Assembly: GCA_963921825.1 (NCBI GenBank)
Contig: OY997595.1
Location: 17,043,228 to 17,107,227 of the forward strand
Origin: Erodium maritimum
Lineage: Eukaryota; Streptophyta; Magnoliopsida; Geraniales; Geraniaceae
Reading direction: 5' to 3'
Length of the DNA stretch: 64,000 bases
Of this stretch, positions 11,148 to 23,387 are shown one piece after another. Position 1 is the first letter of the stretch. Every line of letters begins with the position of its first letter. The translations under genes and the position numbers were made by a program. The notes beneath the pieces were generated by a model. The model made no database searches. It saw only the letters and a program-made list of their open reading frames with translations, and was not told the origin of the DNA.

Positions 11148-14100
11148 ATGGATGCCCAATGGGATTGTTTTTCAGCCAGTTTCAGGTAAAGGGTGTTTCT
11201 CAATTTCTGGCATTATTCCATTTTTGGATTCTCTTGGCATTGGTATGGTATGGGAGAGAGAATGGAAATGATGGGAGTTTGACATATTACATATAGGGGG
11301 AGAGCATGAATTGGGTGTAATCATAACTCACCCATTTGTTCTTCAATTAAATCCTCTTTTTTTTTTGTCTTTTGCCTTTTTTACTTTGGGGTTAAAATGG
11401 GTGAAATAACTTCACCTTTGATTTTGGGTTCCTTCTCTCCCTCATGAGATTTAGGAAGCGTGCCAGACAATGCATCCCTTCTTGCTCTCCTCATCATAGG
11501 GTGAACCCCCAAACATCTCTTTTCAAGATTATAACTAACCAATGTTGATGATTTCTAGCTGCTTAAAATGTCCATTAGATCAAGAAGGATCACCCAAAGC
11601 AGTTCAAGCAATTCTGGTTACTTATATTTGTAACTATCAACTCTTCATGCTTGAACTCATTCCTTTCTCTCTTTTTCATGCCAAAGACTGTCATTATTTT
11701 CCTTAAAGTGTACATCAAATCCATGCATGAGCACGTATTTCATCTGTTATATACCAAAGACTGTACATTTTCCTTGGAATTTTCATCAAGCAGCATTCAT
11801 CTTTGTTAATTTTGACTAATCTCTTTGCGCCTGCTCTATTTTCTTCCATTATGTCATTTGGGTTTTTGGTTATTTGCTCTTGGAACCACTTGCACTGTAT
11901 GATGAGTTGGGTTGTTCAGCACAACCAGAGTTATGAAGGGATGAAGAGTTTTTTCTTTGATTGTTGTTCGTGTATTTGCATTCAGTTCAGTGTATATGCC
12001 ATAAATTACAATGTTGCTGTACCATTAAACCTTTTATCTTGAAACCTGGTTCCTGATTTCTTATTGTAAGAAAATTGTAAAATAAATACTTGGTCTATTG
12101 TTTTCTTCTTCTTTACCTTGTTGATTTTTCTTTCTTTTGGTAATAGAAATCAGGCATTGTCATGATTTTGTCAGCTTGCTGTGCTGTAAATATAGTGATT
12201 GTGATTCAACTATTTTGTACTAAAGACCTGCATGAACTGTAGGTTGAGGAGGATGAAATTTGTTGGAGGCAGAAGAAGAGCAATGAAGAGTTGGACTGGT
12301 CACGTTATTCCACTCACGTAATATCACAGTTCGCTCGATGTGTTAGTGAGTAGATTTTAAAGACATCCTATTCTCTTTGTTTCCCTATAGAAGTTAATAG
12401 TAAGCTATTAAACTACATTGGTTTCTTTTCCTTTGGGCATACATTTGAATAAAATCTCAGTTTCAAATCATGGTCAGAGTCTATTGAAGAAGTTCCTGAA
12501 CCTCATTAGATGACTCATATTTGTACAATTTCTAATTTTCTTTCTAATACATATGAGGTAAAAAATCCTATAACCTTACTCTACTTTTTGATATTGAGAT
12601 ATGTTGCTATCGTTCAAAATCTTGAGTCCTGGCCTCGTACACGATGCCATCAAACTCATATAGGCTATATGGATGCTTAGGTGAATTAGTAGCCGCACTA
12701 AACATTTCCCTTGGAAATTTCTGTGTTCTGAAGGATCTTTTTTGTTTCTGATCTATAGTAGATTGGCTTTCTTGTCTAAAACTCTGGTAAAACATGGGTC
12801 TATTTCTGTGCCTCCGTCCTTTTTCTCACTTGCCAAATCTTGTACAGAGTTCATTTTAATATTTTATATAAATTTCCTGTATGGATTATAGTAAACTGAT
12901 TAGGCTGCCCATCACGTTCTTACGGTAATAGCTTTGCAATATGACATGGCTATTATGACTCGATCTTTATGAAACCATTTCACTGATCTTATTATAACCT
13001 GCTGGTGGTTGTAGCTAATGCTATGGTTGGAACAAGTTCATGGGTAGGAGGATTGATTAGCCGCTTTAATAAACGCAATGAGAAAGATTTTGACTGGCCG
13101 TTGAGTCCAATTCAGGTAAATAAAACTGCCATTTATGTTATGGCTTATTAATTGTGATGCATTGAATTTGTATCGGACTCTGCTGTATAATTGTTAGTAG
13201 ATACATTCTCAAGCCTTGAAATTCATTTGTACAACTCTAAATGAATAGTGACATGCAGAGAGTGATTATATTCATTCAGTATGATCAACTATTTGGAATG
13301 ACATAGGCAACTTTCTGATGCTGAACCGATGACACTGCTGTGATGTTCCTTAGTTTATTTATAGTTACTATTCTTGGTCGTACTGAACTTGAGACATTCT
13401 GTCTTTGTAGGAGCAAAGACTTAAGAGGCTTCAAGAGCGAATACAAATACCTTATGATGAGTTTCGCCCTGACCATCAAGTATGTTCATGATGCTTTACC
13501 TAGTTCAAATAATGCTCTCCTCTTTTACCCTTCTTCTTTTTCCTTGCTTAACATATTCCATTTTGAGTGTTTGAGAAAGTCAATTATAATCTATGAATAA
13601 TTCTTGAACTATTAGATGATTTTGTTTTGCTATGCAGTCTCCTAGTCTTAGATGGCAGCCTAAATTTCAGTTTTTTTTTTATAGAATTCATAATATTTCT
13701 TCTTACAGAATTGAGTATCAATATGTGGATTTATCTTTCCTTAATGACAGGAAGCCCTTAGAGCTTTGTGGAATGCATCATTTCCTGATATTTCCCTAAA
13801 AAGCATGATTTCCGAGCAATGGAAAGATATGGGATGGCAAGGCCAAAACCCGGCAACTGACTTTAGGTACCATTTGATCTTTACCAATCTAATCTATTGT
13901 TATGTTTTACTTTCCGGTAGGGCCCAAATGAATGGGAGAGATTTTTATCATGGTTGAGAGTTATGGGGAGTGGTAATTTGAAAGGTTAAAACCAAAAGAT
14001 TGATCTGATAAATCATGCTGAAATTCTAACGAAGTAGTTTGTTTAGGGGATGCGGTTTCCTTTCTCTTGAGAACCTGCTGTTTTTTGCCCGGACGTACCC

Positions 14101-14829
14101 GGTATGCTTTCTCCTCTTTTGTTAGCTTCTTGACATTTTTTTTGTTTATATGGTTGGTTGAAAGATGAGCTATTACTAATTATATAAAACTGGAAAATGA
14201 AGAAAACTTATAATAGGTTATTGTTCAAGCAAGATGGTACTCGAGCAACTTGGGAATATCCATTTGCAGTTGCTGGTATTAACATAACATTCATGTTGGT
14301 CCGGATGTTGGACTTACAGTCAGGTTTGTGGATGACTTTCAATAAAATGTAGAAAAACCACATTTTCAGTAACACAAATATTGATTGAATTTGTAATGTT
14401 CCTTTTTTTGCAGCAAAACCAAGATGTTTTCCAGGAATGAATTTCATTAGATTATTAGAAGGTGAAAGCTACATATGTTAAAGTCAAGTTTGTTTTGATA
14501 TAACGTTGTATAAGACATATAAAGTGGTGATTGACATTTGCAGAGGATGAACAAGCCTTTGATGTATTATACTGTATGGCGTTCAAGCTGATGGATGCTC
14601 AGTGGCTGGCTATGTGCGCTTCCTACATGGAGTTCAACGTACTCTCTCTTTCATCTCATTGCCATAACTTACACAATATATGTTGTTATCTTCCAGAGTG
14701 TCACCAACTGTGTGCCCCACTTTCCAGGAGGTCCTACAGGTGACACAGACACAACTGGAAAGAGAGTTATCTTTAGAAGATATTCACCGGATACAAGATC
14801 TTCCGGCATACAATCTCTTGTATATGTAG
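11148..14829 (+). CDS. ELMO domain-containing protein, 11 coding exons
   Basis: My exon model is 11148-11185, 11455-11500, 12243-12345, 13015-13115, 13411-13479, 13751-13866, 14047-14101, 14203-14323, 14414-14461, 14544-14638 and 14728-14829. It totals 894 nt, 297 residues plus TAG. All introns are GT-AG and all phases close. The ELMO domain is recognised by SPIQEQRLKRLQERI, EALRALWNASFPD, ISEQWKDMGWQG, DFRGCGFLSLENLLFFAR, TWEYPFAVAGINITFML, EQAFDVLYCMAFKLMDAQWL and the tail LERELSLEDIHRIQDLPAYN. ELMO/CED-12 proteins act in small-GTPase signalling in animals; plant members are little characterised. The first two exons (MDAQWDCFSASF and RARQCIPSCSPHH) rest on phase and splice signals only. The exon 8 acceptor at 14201 was preferred over one at 14215 because only it keeps frame. 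Confidence 0.88.
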
Positions 14830-15948
14830 CGCTCCCTCTCAAAATGCACTGAGGTCGGATTGATGAAGAATGCGTTGATCCTATGTTGAACCGCAGCTTG
14901 GATGTCAAGTTAGCGTAGATACTTGTGTTTTATTATGTAGGAGTAAACCAGGGTCTTATAGATTATAATGTTACTTAAGCTAGCTCTGGGAAAAGATAGG
15001 GCATGCTATGATCCTGTATGTAATCAACATTATGATGAAGAAACAGCTGAGCCTAAGAGGTCTTGTTTGTTGGCAAACTGAGATTTGGCCTTGATACTCT
15101 GCAAGCTTTATCCATAATGACCTTTCTCTCTTGTTCCTTTTATATCCTTGTATTTTGGAGCTTATTTGTTTATGGGAAAAAAGTTTATAGGCTAAGAACA
15201 GATTTTGAATAATTTTGATGATTATGATAACTTGAGCAATGCTGAGTGGCATGAGAAAGCAAGATCACGAGAGGAATTGCAAGTGATGTTTCATAATTGT
15301 TGGTGGTTGACTGCACTAGGCCGGCCAGGTCCTTCACAAAGTCAGAGATATGGTTAGTGGTTGGGTCTTTGAGATCAACTTGTGATGTAGCTTGTCTGGA
15401 TAAGAATTGTCCCCAAAAGTGGACATATCAACATGTTAGCATCAAAGCTTAATTTTGACTAATTAGGCTATAAGATTGAAGGATATGGTGACATGGGCAC
15501 TCGAACATTCTTTTCAAGAGGAACATCTTTGCCAGTCAATCAAGTACACTTGCTCATTATAAGCCCTTTCAGCAGCCTCAAAGACTTGGCTTTTTATCTT
15601 CTGCAAATAAGAAACAAACACCAAATATGTTGCAAAGTTTTTCCCTCAACTTTCAGGACCTCTTTTATAGACAATGGCAACTAAAATTACACATTTTAGG
15701 GAGTGTTCATGTAATTAAAAGAGCCTCTCTTCTGCCTGCCTGTCTCTCTCTCCCTCAAGCCTCACTGCAACTTCATATCCCTCTTGACTCTATACAATAA
15801 GGTTGCAAAGTCTTAACACAACTCAACCTCCAAAGAAGTGGTTTTTTAAAATGGCCTAATCAGAAGAGCTCACAGTCATCGATAATCCTCAAAACTTAAG
15901 ATCTGCAAACATTCGCAGGATGAAAAATCCGAAATGAGGGAGGTTGGT
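14830..15948. other. Intergenic spacer between convergent ELMO and DUF789 genes
   Basis: This holds the presumed 3' UTRs of the two convergent genes. AT-rich stretches with AATAAT-like signals occur near 15200. No further gene or repeat was recognised. Confidence 0.5.
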
Positions 15949-18238
15949 TTACGAGGAAACATGGCGTATTCCCATGAAGTGATTGAAGTCATGGTGGTGA
16001 ACCCGGAGCTGCTTCAGCCACGAATCCGCCACACTCAAAAGGGAAGCGAGCTTTTCTTGGTCCCGCCCATCTTTCCCTGTTGCCCACACATCTCCTTGCA
16101 TCTTGTAAGTGGCCAATCCAAATGGCGCGAGGGAGATGCCTTCCCCCTTTTCTCTCTTCCTCTTGCCACCCTCCACATCATCCTCAACATCTAAATCTGC
16201 AACAAAAACCATATCTAAGAGTAAGAAACTAAATTGACCCGGAAATCATCTAAATGTATGTCACATGCGCTGCATGTCATCTGTAATTTCATAATTGAGT
16301 CTTCAATTATCAACTTAAACCTTTAGCCAAGTGGTCTTCTAATACCTTGCTTTTCTAAATAGTCACATGTTGCATGTATGGGCAGCTTCCCTAAAGGGGA
16401 AGAAGATATGGGGGGGAACATAATGCATACCTTGGAATGAAGATGAAAGAGTATGGTAAGTGAGGAAACATGTGGACAAGTCCTTTATGGTTTCCCTCAT
16501 GGGAATGTGATAGATCGGATACCTGAAATATTCGACAAACAAGAAACGATTGTTAACTAGTATTGCAATAAACAAATCAAGATTGTGCACAAGTTAGTGT
16601 GTGGACTACTTGCTGTGAAAATCCTACGTGGTTTATTGTTTCTGTATATATATATCAGTATTCTGCACAAGTTAGTGTGCGGACTTGCTCAAGAGGACAT
16701 GGGAATCATGTGTTTTGTTTATTTATGTATAAATATGAGGGGAGCTATCTACAAGGACAAATGTGATGTTTTGCCCAATATTATTAGCCAACTTGCAATG
16801 TGGACAAAAGGAAAGTTAAAATGCTCCTTTTAGGTGTAGAACATATGTTTCCATAGTTTAATATCAATGTTTCAATTCTTGGCTTGGATTATGTTGTATC
16901 TATGAGCAGGCTTAAATGTAAGAGACAAAGAGAGAGAGAGAGAGACCAGGCAACAGCCATCCAACTCGCCGGAGAAAGATCTACACTCCTCAATGACATC
17001 AAGCCAGGGTATCTCTGCGCTAAACCGTTAATCTGAATAGGCAAAGAAACCAGTAAGATTTACAAGGAATGTGTACTGTTTCAAACCAAACATGTCATAA
17101 CAAACTCAGAAGAAGAAAAAACCCAAAAAGGTGAATCTAATTCTATCTTAGTTCCACATGGAGAAAGAAAATGGTGAGTCACTCCCTTGAAATATTCAGA
17201 TTCAGATTACATCAAAAAGGAGAAAACAGTTTCGTATAAGGAAGTCCAAAGTTTCAGTTACAACTTTAACAGATGACAATTAGACAAGGTAACGAAAACA
17301 TTAACTTGAGTAAAGATAAAAATGGTTTAGTTATACCTTATCCATGAGAGGAACTCTTGCATAAGGGGTGGATCTCTCAAAGTATTGACAGTAAGGATAT
17401 CCCAATCTATCATTGAGATGACAGAGGTTCTCTTGCTCGGACCCTCCATCCTCTGAAGAACAACCATCCCATCTCCACAGCTTGTCACTCTCGCTCCCGT
17501 CCGTGCTACACGAATCACTGAACGAATCCCTAGTCTCCCCATCACCTGAATCTGTCTCTTCCCTGAAAATTTCATTTTCTAATCACTCAATCCACTAAAT
17601 TACTCAAATTGGAGCTACACAAACACCAACACCAACACCAACACCAACACCAACACCAACACCAACACCAACACCAACAACTCAGATCAAACACCCAAAC
17701 CCAGAAAATCTAACTCACCAATATAGCTTCTCTAGGTTTCTCAATAACATCCCACATGGGACAGCAGGCTAACTTACAAAAAAACATTATAATACAAACC
17801 AAAAACAAGTGATCACAAAGAAAGTGGAGAGGTACCTGAAGGAGTTGAGGGAGGAATTGCTGGTGAAGATTTGAATAGCGGAGAGGTAAGGGACGAAGTA
17901 CTGCACAAGGGTCTCGGTGTCGTTCATGGAAACAGGAACTCCGGCGCCATAGGCGCTCCATTCATCATAAGAATCCCACAGATCAGACAAGGTGAAATAC
18001 TCAACCGTTTCTCTCTCCCACGGATGCCACAGCCGATTCAGGTTTCTCATCTCAAACTGCAAAAACAAAACCCCAAAATCGATCGAATTGGATCAACCCC
18101 ATGAATTAATTTCAGGAGAAGATGGCAAAATCATAGGAAAAAACCGACCTTGGGAAGAAGTTGGGAATGGATTACAGGTGTAGTGCAATGGAGGAAGCTG
18201 TCGAGGTTGGATCGCATTGACCCAATATCATAAATCAT
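15949..18238 (-). CDS. DUF789 family protein, 6 exons
   Basis: Minus-strand exons are 18238-18149, 18056-17836, 17562-17337, 17032-16947, 16522-16431 and 16196-15949. They total 963 nt, encoding 320 residues and a TAA stop; every intron is GT-AG and every phase closes. The protein starts MIYDIGSMRSNLDSFLHC. Family blocks in order are SDLWDSYDEWSAYGAGVPV, LVQYFVPYLSAIQIF, an acidic Ser-rich linker (ETDSGDGETRDSFSDS), LWRWDGCSSEDGG, YFERSTPYARVPLMDK, LSPASWMAVAWYPIYHIP, KDLSTCFLTYHTLSSSFQ and FGLATYKMQGDVW. This is a typical DUF789 layout, a plant family with no established biochemical function. The 5' leader is CT-rich. No damage is visible. Confidence 0.92.
17624..17679. repeat. Hexanucleotide microsatellite (CACCAA)n in DUF789 intron 2
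   Basis: About nine uninterrupted copies of CACCAA lie inside the second intron of the DUF789 gene. It does not touch the splice sites. Confidence 0.9.
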
Positions 18239-18646
18239 GGCTTGAGAGTGAGAGAGAGACAAAGAGAGGCTCCTTTTGTTAGTATCTCTCTCCAAACCCT
18301 GGCGAAGAACAGAAACAGAGGAAGCCCAGAAAATGAAAGGAAGAAGAAAGAGGAAGGAGGTTTTTGTAAGAGAGAGGGAAGAGAAATTGTAGGGATTTGG
18401 TTTCCTTTAAAGGAAGATGGAGAGAAAGAGAAAGCTAATTTTTACGTCCGCGAAGACTTCTATTTTTTTTTGACGTACAGACAGCTAATTTTAAGGAAAT
18501 TATTTGGAAATTAAAAACAGAATCCCCATTGACAATGTTGAGAAAACCCGTCACCGGCACTGGAGGGAATCTAATCTCCGGCGAGTTTCACGGTGACAAC
18601 GAGACTCAACCTTGAAGAAAGCGTCTCTGCTTTGTTGCCAATTGAA
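18239..18646 (-). promoter_or_regulatory. 5' leader and proximal upstream region of DUF789 gene
   Basis: The DNA just upstream of the DUF789 start codon is rich in CT on the coding strand (18240-18290 and 18340-18440), as in many plant 5' leaders. No clear TATA box could be fixed. No gene was recognised. Confidence 0.4.
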
Positions 18647-18699
18647 GAAACACGTTTCTTCTGCGAAACACGTTTCTTCTGCGAAACACGTTTCTTCTA
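18647..18699. repeat. Three tandem copies of an 18-bp unit with ACGT core
   Basis: The unit GAAACACGTTTCTTCTGC is repeated three times in direct order (the last lacks its final base). Each carries CACGT, an ACGT-core element, inside the near-palindrome GAAACACGTTTC. It lies about 410 bp upstream of the DUF789 ATG and could be a cis element. Function is inferred only. Confidence 0.8.
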
Positions 18700-19836
18700 A
18701 GATTCAGCGTTTAGACAACATTCACGATCAATCAAAACAGGAAGTCGGTACTTGAGATTAACGGCTGATTTGATTTTCCCGGGAAAGTTCTGTTTTTTTT
18801 CTGGGTAAAGGTGATCGTTGCTGCAACGGAAAATCAAGTAATCAACTTTCCGGTAAGAGAAAAAAAAAAGCAGAGCACAAAACAGAGACACAGACAGGAA
18901 TGGTGAGAAAATGATCAGAAACAGAGGTGTTCTTAGGCTTCTAGAAAAATCTATGCAAAGATGAGGATCAAAGTTGTGATATATATATCAGTAATTTATT
19001 TTATATTTTATTAATAATTAAGACATCAGATCGCAAAAATTTAATTGTTTGTGGGGACGACTCATTTCTTACGAAATGCGAAATGAATTGGAAAAAAATT
19101 TCAAGGACAATAATATTAATATTTTGTCCGGTCATCTTTGGAGTAGGATGTGATCTTTATTTTTCTAATTTTCATGAAATATATAGAAAAAATCAAAAGA
19201 ATTACAACTGAATTTTCCTATTGTTATTTAAGAAAATATAATAGATTTGACGAATTCATTATCTTATTTTCTTAATCATGTATTTTTGGCAGAGGTGTAT
19301 GAATTATTTATTATGCGTCTCGGTAATTTTTATTCTAATTTTTCTGCATGTGGATAGAGTAATGATAAATTAACTAGTGTAGTAAAGTGACTATAAATAT
19401 AAGTGATTGATTACTGTTAATCTGTTGCTTAGCTGTTGTTAAGAAGGATTAAAGAAAGTGAAAGCTCTTGGCATTTGGCAAACCGCGTGAACGTAACAGA
19501 AAACCACCGTGAATAAATAAAGCAAATAATTAGTAAAAAGTATATAAATAAAATCCAACGTAGAATGTCAGGAAATCTAACAAGAAAAATGGTAAAGCTT
19601 ATTCGCTATGGATTTGACAGGTTCCGATGTTTGTTACGCAGTAGAGCCCATCTTTACTGCAACAAACACGTGGACGTCGGATGAAGCTCCAGCTCCATCA
19701 TGATGATGACACATATCATCATCCAAGTGTGGGCCTCTTCTTTGACTGTATTTCTATCTTGTTTGACTTGCATTGTTTTTTTGTCCACATTGATTATCTT
19801 TTATTTTAAAGGCAAATCGAGGAAGTGCGTTGTATT
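18700..19836. other. AT-rich intergenic DNA
   Basis: This stretch is AT-rich with no recognisable exon, RNA gene or repeat boundary. Nothing further was seen. Confidence 0.4.
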
Positions 19837-20318
19837 TAAGGTTGTAAACGGGGTTAGGCGTTAACTGGGTGGCGAAGAGTTTTTAGGAGCCATGCGGGGA
19901 CTAGTCGGGGGCTTAGGCGGAACTTAGACGGGACTAGGTGGAGACTATTATTTTATTATTTTTTATTATTAACAAATATATATTACATAAATATGTTATT
20001 TTATTTGAAATATCACCTAACACATAATTATACAATATCTAATCTATTAAAAAGAAGACTTCGTTTCAAATTTTGATATGCATTTCACTCCAAAATTAAA
20101 AATATATCATATTAGTTCTAATAAAATATAGTCACAAAAACCCATCTAGCTCAGTGGTAAAACACAAGACTTTAAACCTTGATGTTGTGGGTTAGAATCC
20201 CATTATTAACAAAATTAAAAGTGGTGCCCGCCTAGGCCCGCCCGACTCACCTGCGTCGTGGTGTCAGACTTCATTTGAGCGCCTAGTCAAAGGCCTAGCC
20301 TGTTTTTTGCAACCTTGA
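19837..20318. mobile_element. hAT-like MITE, about 480 bp
   Basis: The ends are imperfect inverted repeats: AAGGTTGTAAACGGGGTTAG on the left, and on the right the reverse complement reads AAGGTTGCAAAAAACAGGCT. Flanks share TTGTATT (19830-19836 and 20319-20325), extended to 8 bp with one mismatch, suiting a hAT superfamily duplication. No transposase is encoded. A tRNA-like sequence lies inside at 20140-20210. Confidence 0.65.
20140..20210 (+). pseudogene. Decayed tRNA-Lys-like sequence (SINE head or tRNA pseudogene)
   Basis: The segment starts CCCATCTAGCTCAGTGGTAA, which matches the D-arm and A-box of a plant tRNA-Lys. It ends with a T-arm-like GGGTTAGAATCCC (B-box GGTTCRANNCC with a lesion). 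The acceptor stem no longer pairs and the anticodon arm is altered, so it is not a working tRNA. It could be the head of an old SINE inserted in the MITE. Confidence 0.6.
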
Positions 20319-20325
20319 TTGTATT

Positions 20326-21347
20326 AATGCTTGAGAACCGATACAAGTGGCGAACTAAAGTCATGAGAACAGAATAATGTTCGGATCTCCTGCATGACAC
20401 ACAACGCTCTGAACCCGTAGAAACAATCTAGTTGACATCTTAGACAAAAATTAAAATGATCATGAAAATTGAAAGTACGAAAAGTAAATATAATAAACCA
20501 AAGTCCAAAGCAATACTGAAAACAACTAATAGAGAAAAAGCAGCATAAGTGAACTGGATCTTGCGATGTTCTGCTTGATTTCCCGAGACATCTCAGCACC
20601 GGTCGCCTCGATTCTTGGAGGATAGGTCGTCTCCCCACCTTCCCCCCTCTCCCGGTCCTCTTATTCTCCTTGGCGAGGCTTTTGTTGAGCCTTCGCCTGT
20701 TGATCTTCGCCATCCTCTTTAATGAGGTACTTCACATCCGCCTCTTGAGGGACCACTATGATCGCGTCCTCGTCATCTTTGTCCTCGGTGGAGAATCCTC
20801 CCAACTAGCTTGAGAAAACATCGAGGCTATGGACGTTCAGACTCGGCGATATATGCATGGTCGGCGGTGGGAGAGTAGTCGGGGGTGCATTCAGATCCAA
20901 TAGTTTCGGCGGTGCCAAAGGGTTCTGTTCCCGACGGGTTGGGTAGTCCAGATTTTAGTAAAATACGGTGGGAGAGAACCATCCTCGATGGAATCCTCCC
21001 AGATGGTTCGAGAGGACCTCGAGACTAGGAACAGATGGTGGGAGAGGAATCGGGGGTGCATTCAGATCCAATAGTGCATGTAAGGTCGGCGGCGCCACTG
21101 GATCCTGTTCACGACGCTTTGGTGAGAATCGACTGTACGGTGATTGCCTCTGATCCTGACTTGGAGTCCATCGGGGAGAGAGTTCCGGTTGAGACTCATT
21201 TTTTGGCGATGACGGCGCCAGCGAAATAGGGAGGTCGGTATCGGGCCGCGTTGGGGAGCGGTTCAGTCGGGTTGGGCTCATCACCTTTGTGACCAGACCT
21301 TGGGTACGACCACGGGATGGCGACGATGATGAAGAGGAAGGAGCCAT
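20326..21347 (-). pseudogene. Unrecognised Ser/Pro-rich ORF with internal duplication
   Basis: A minus-strand frame starts MAPSSSSSSPSRGRTQGL at 21347 and runs 130 codons to a stop at 20955. The sequence continues in a related way to about 20330 but with stops. Segments near 21125-20965 and 20930-20790 are diverged direct copies, each encoding an RREQ..APP..LLDLNAPP stretch. LDLN resembles part of EAR-type repression motifs but the context is unclear. A highly charged second part (20713 downwards) is followed by AT-rich 3' DNA. It resembles no family I can name; it may be a gene fragment or the ORF1 of a retroelement. Confidence 0.35.
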
Positions 21348-21499
21348 GAAGGGTTTGGTTTTGAAAATAGAAGAGAAATGGAGACTGCGGTTTAGAGAGG
21401 GGGAACCCTAATAGAATCTCTAAGACTTTTTCTTTTCCAAAAAATAAATGTTTGTTGGGTTTCCACATTGATTATCTTAAAAATAGTGCTCTTACTTAT

Positions 21500-23387
21500 T
21501 ATTTTTTTGCTTATTTCCTTACCTTAAAAGGTTTTGGATTTTATTTTTACTACCATATTTTTTTTGTCTCACTACCTTAGAGTTTTGTTTGTCTCAGTTT
21601 AATACCCAACATCAATTTTTCGTCTATTTTTTGACGGAAAATCGTCATGTGTCTGACACGTGATTTTAATTGTTTTGAAAATGATAATACTACCCCTCAA
21701 CATTTCAAACCCAACACGCGACACCTCCTACTCCCTTTTCCCCCTCTTCAACATCTGAAATTAGGAGCAAAGAAATGGTCAAGATTTCAGAAATTTCAGA
21801 ACTCTCATCATACAATTCAGAAATTCTGAAGAGGAGGTTAACATCTGAAATTTCATAATTTTAACTAATCTCCACACAATTCCCATCCTTTCATTTCATC
21901 TCATCTTTACTCTCGTCGGAATTTGAGTCGGTGAAACCGACGAACACCATATTCTCAACCTTGTGTAGGAGATGGTGTCGAAAGAGATCTGGTAGGTCGA
22001 GGTCGATTCACTACCCATTTGAAAGTAAAAATAGGGATGGGGCTAGGGATCGAGCTCAGCTAGTGGTCTCGCTGCCTTTCGACCGTCGCCTCTGGCCTCT
22101 CATTCTCTGCGTTGCCATAGTTTTGAAGGGGAGTCGGCTTGTCTTCGTCTTCCCTGAGTATTTTGAAACAGATCGATTCTCACGGTTGTGCACCATGCTC
22201 CACCGACACTACTTAGAGATTTGGATACGAAGTTGTCCATCCTTCCGTCGAGGACGTAGGAATCTGGCGGGGCTCAAGGAAGAAAACGCACTCATTTAAG
22301 ATCTAGACATTTTTGTTTTTTTTAAATTATTATTATTTCAATTTTGGTAAAATGTAAAATAATTCAATTTTTTTTAAGTGCGACTTGTATTCCTTTTAAA
22401 AAGAGCTAGTACATGTTCTGGTGCCCTGACGGAACAAACACAATAACCCTGAAACTATGTGAACATCTAGGAAGTATTGGATTGAGGTGCCAGTAAGGCT
22501 AGCGAAAATATAAAATATTGTAAACCTAACAACTAAAAACCAAATAAACCATAAAAGATATTGATGGACACAACTCAAGGTAGGGCCAATAGACCGCTGG
22601 GTCACCCAAGGGTAACGCTCTTCTTCTGATATAAAACCGAACATGTGTACGTCAGTAGTGGAGGGTGGCCAAGGTATCCTCAGGGAAGCCTCCCAGTTGT
22701 CCTTGAGGCATGACGATCGACTCATGGGGCCTGGCGGGGCTGTTTTCCAGCCCTCGCCTGATCTTCACGAGGCTCTCCAGCCGAGCCCCTCTTCAATCCT
22801 GACGCCTCCGTGGATGCCCTAAGTACTTCAGCCCAAGGCAATCCATATGGTCCCCCCCGAGGTCGACTCAACCACACCCCTCGTAGGTGTTGTGTCATGG
22901 ATCATGATGGGGCCCCCTCAACGAGGTGTAGGGACCTTCGGTGCATTATCCTGGATCAATGAGACGAAACCTGGAGGAACACGCTCTACCGTCGAATATT
23001 AAACAAAAGTAAAGGATTAATTATATATTGAATTAAAAAAATCAAATTTATTGAAATAAAAATATATGATTTTTAAAGTAAAAATTAATTAATAAATAAA
23101 GTATTAACAAAAAATAAACCAAAAATTAATAATAAAAATAAATAAAATGATATATTTTGAAAATGTGAAGATTAATGAAGTTTAGTTTTGAAGAACTAAT
23201 GGCATGATTTTGAAATTTTTATGGTTAATGAGGAGTATTTTAGTCTTTTTATCTGTTTTGGATGGAAAATTAGACGATATGTACTAAATTGAGACAAATA
23301 AAATTTTAAGGTAGCGAGATGAAAAAAAATCTAGGGTAGTGAAAATGGAATCCGAAACCTTTAGGGTAGTGAGATAGAATTAACCCT
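21500..23387. mobile_element. Element with long terminal inverted repeats (MULE-like)
   Basis: The two ends are inverted copies over roughly 150 bp. The left, 21505-21650, reads GGTTTTGGATTTTATTTTTA with TTTGTCTCACTACCTT. The right, 23230-23387, is its diverged complement and ends GAGATAGAATTAACCC. Long TIRs suggest a Mutator-like element. The interior lacks a transposase and holds a C/G-richer block (22590-22990) unlike the AT-rich ends. The target duplication was not resolved because the left outer end is diverged. Confidence 0.55.

Noticed and set aside
20140..20210. Functional tRNA gene
   Set aside because: The acceptor stem does not pair and the B-box and anticodon arm are damaged.
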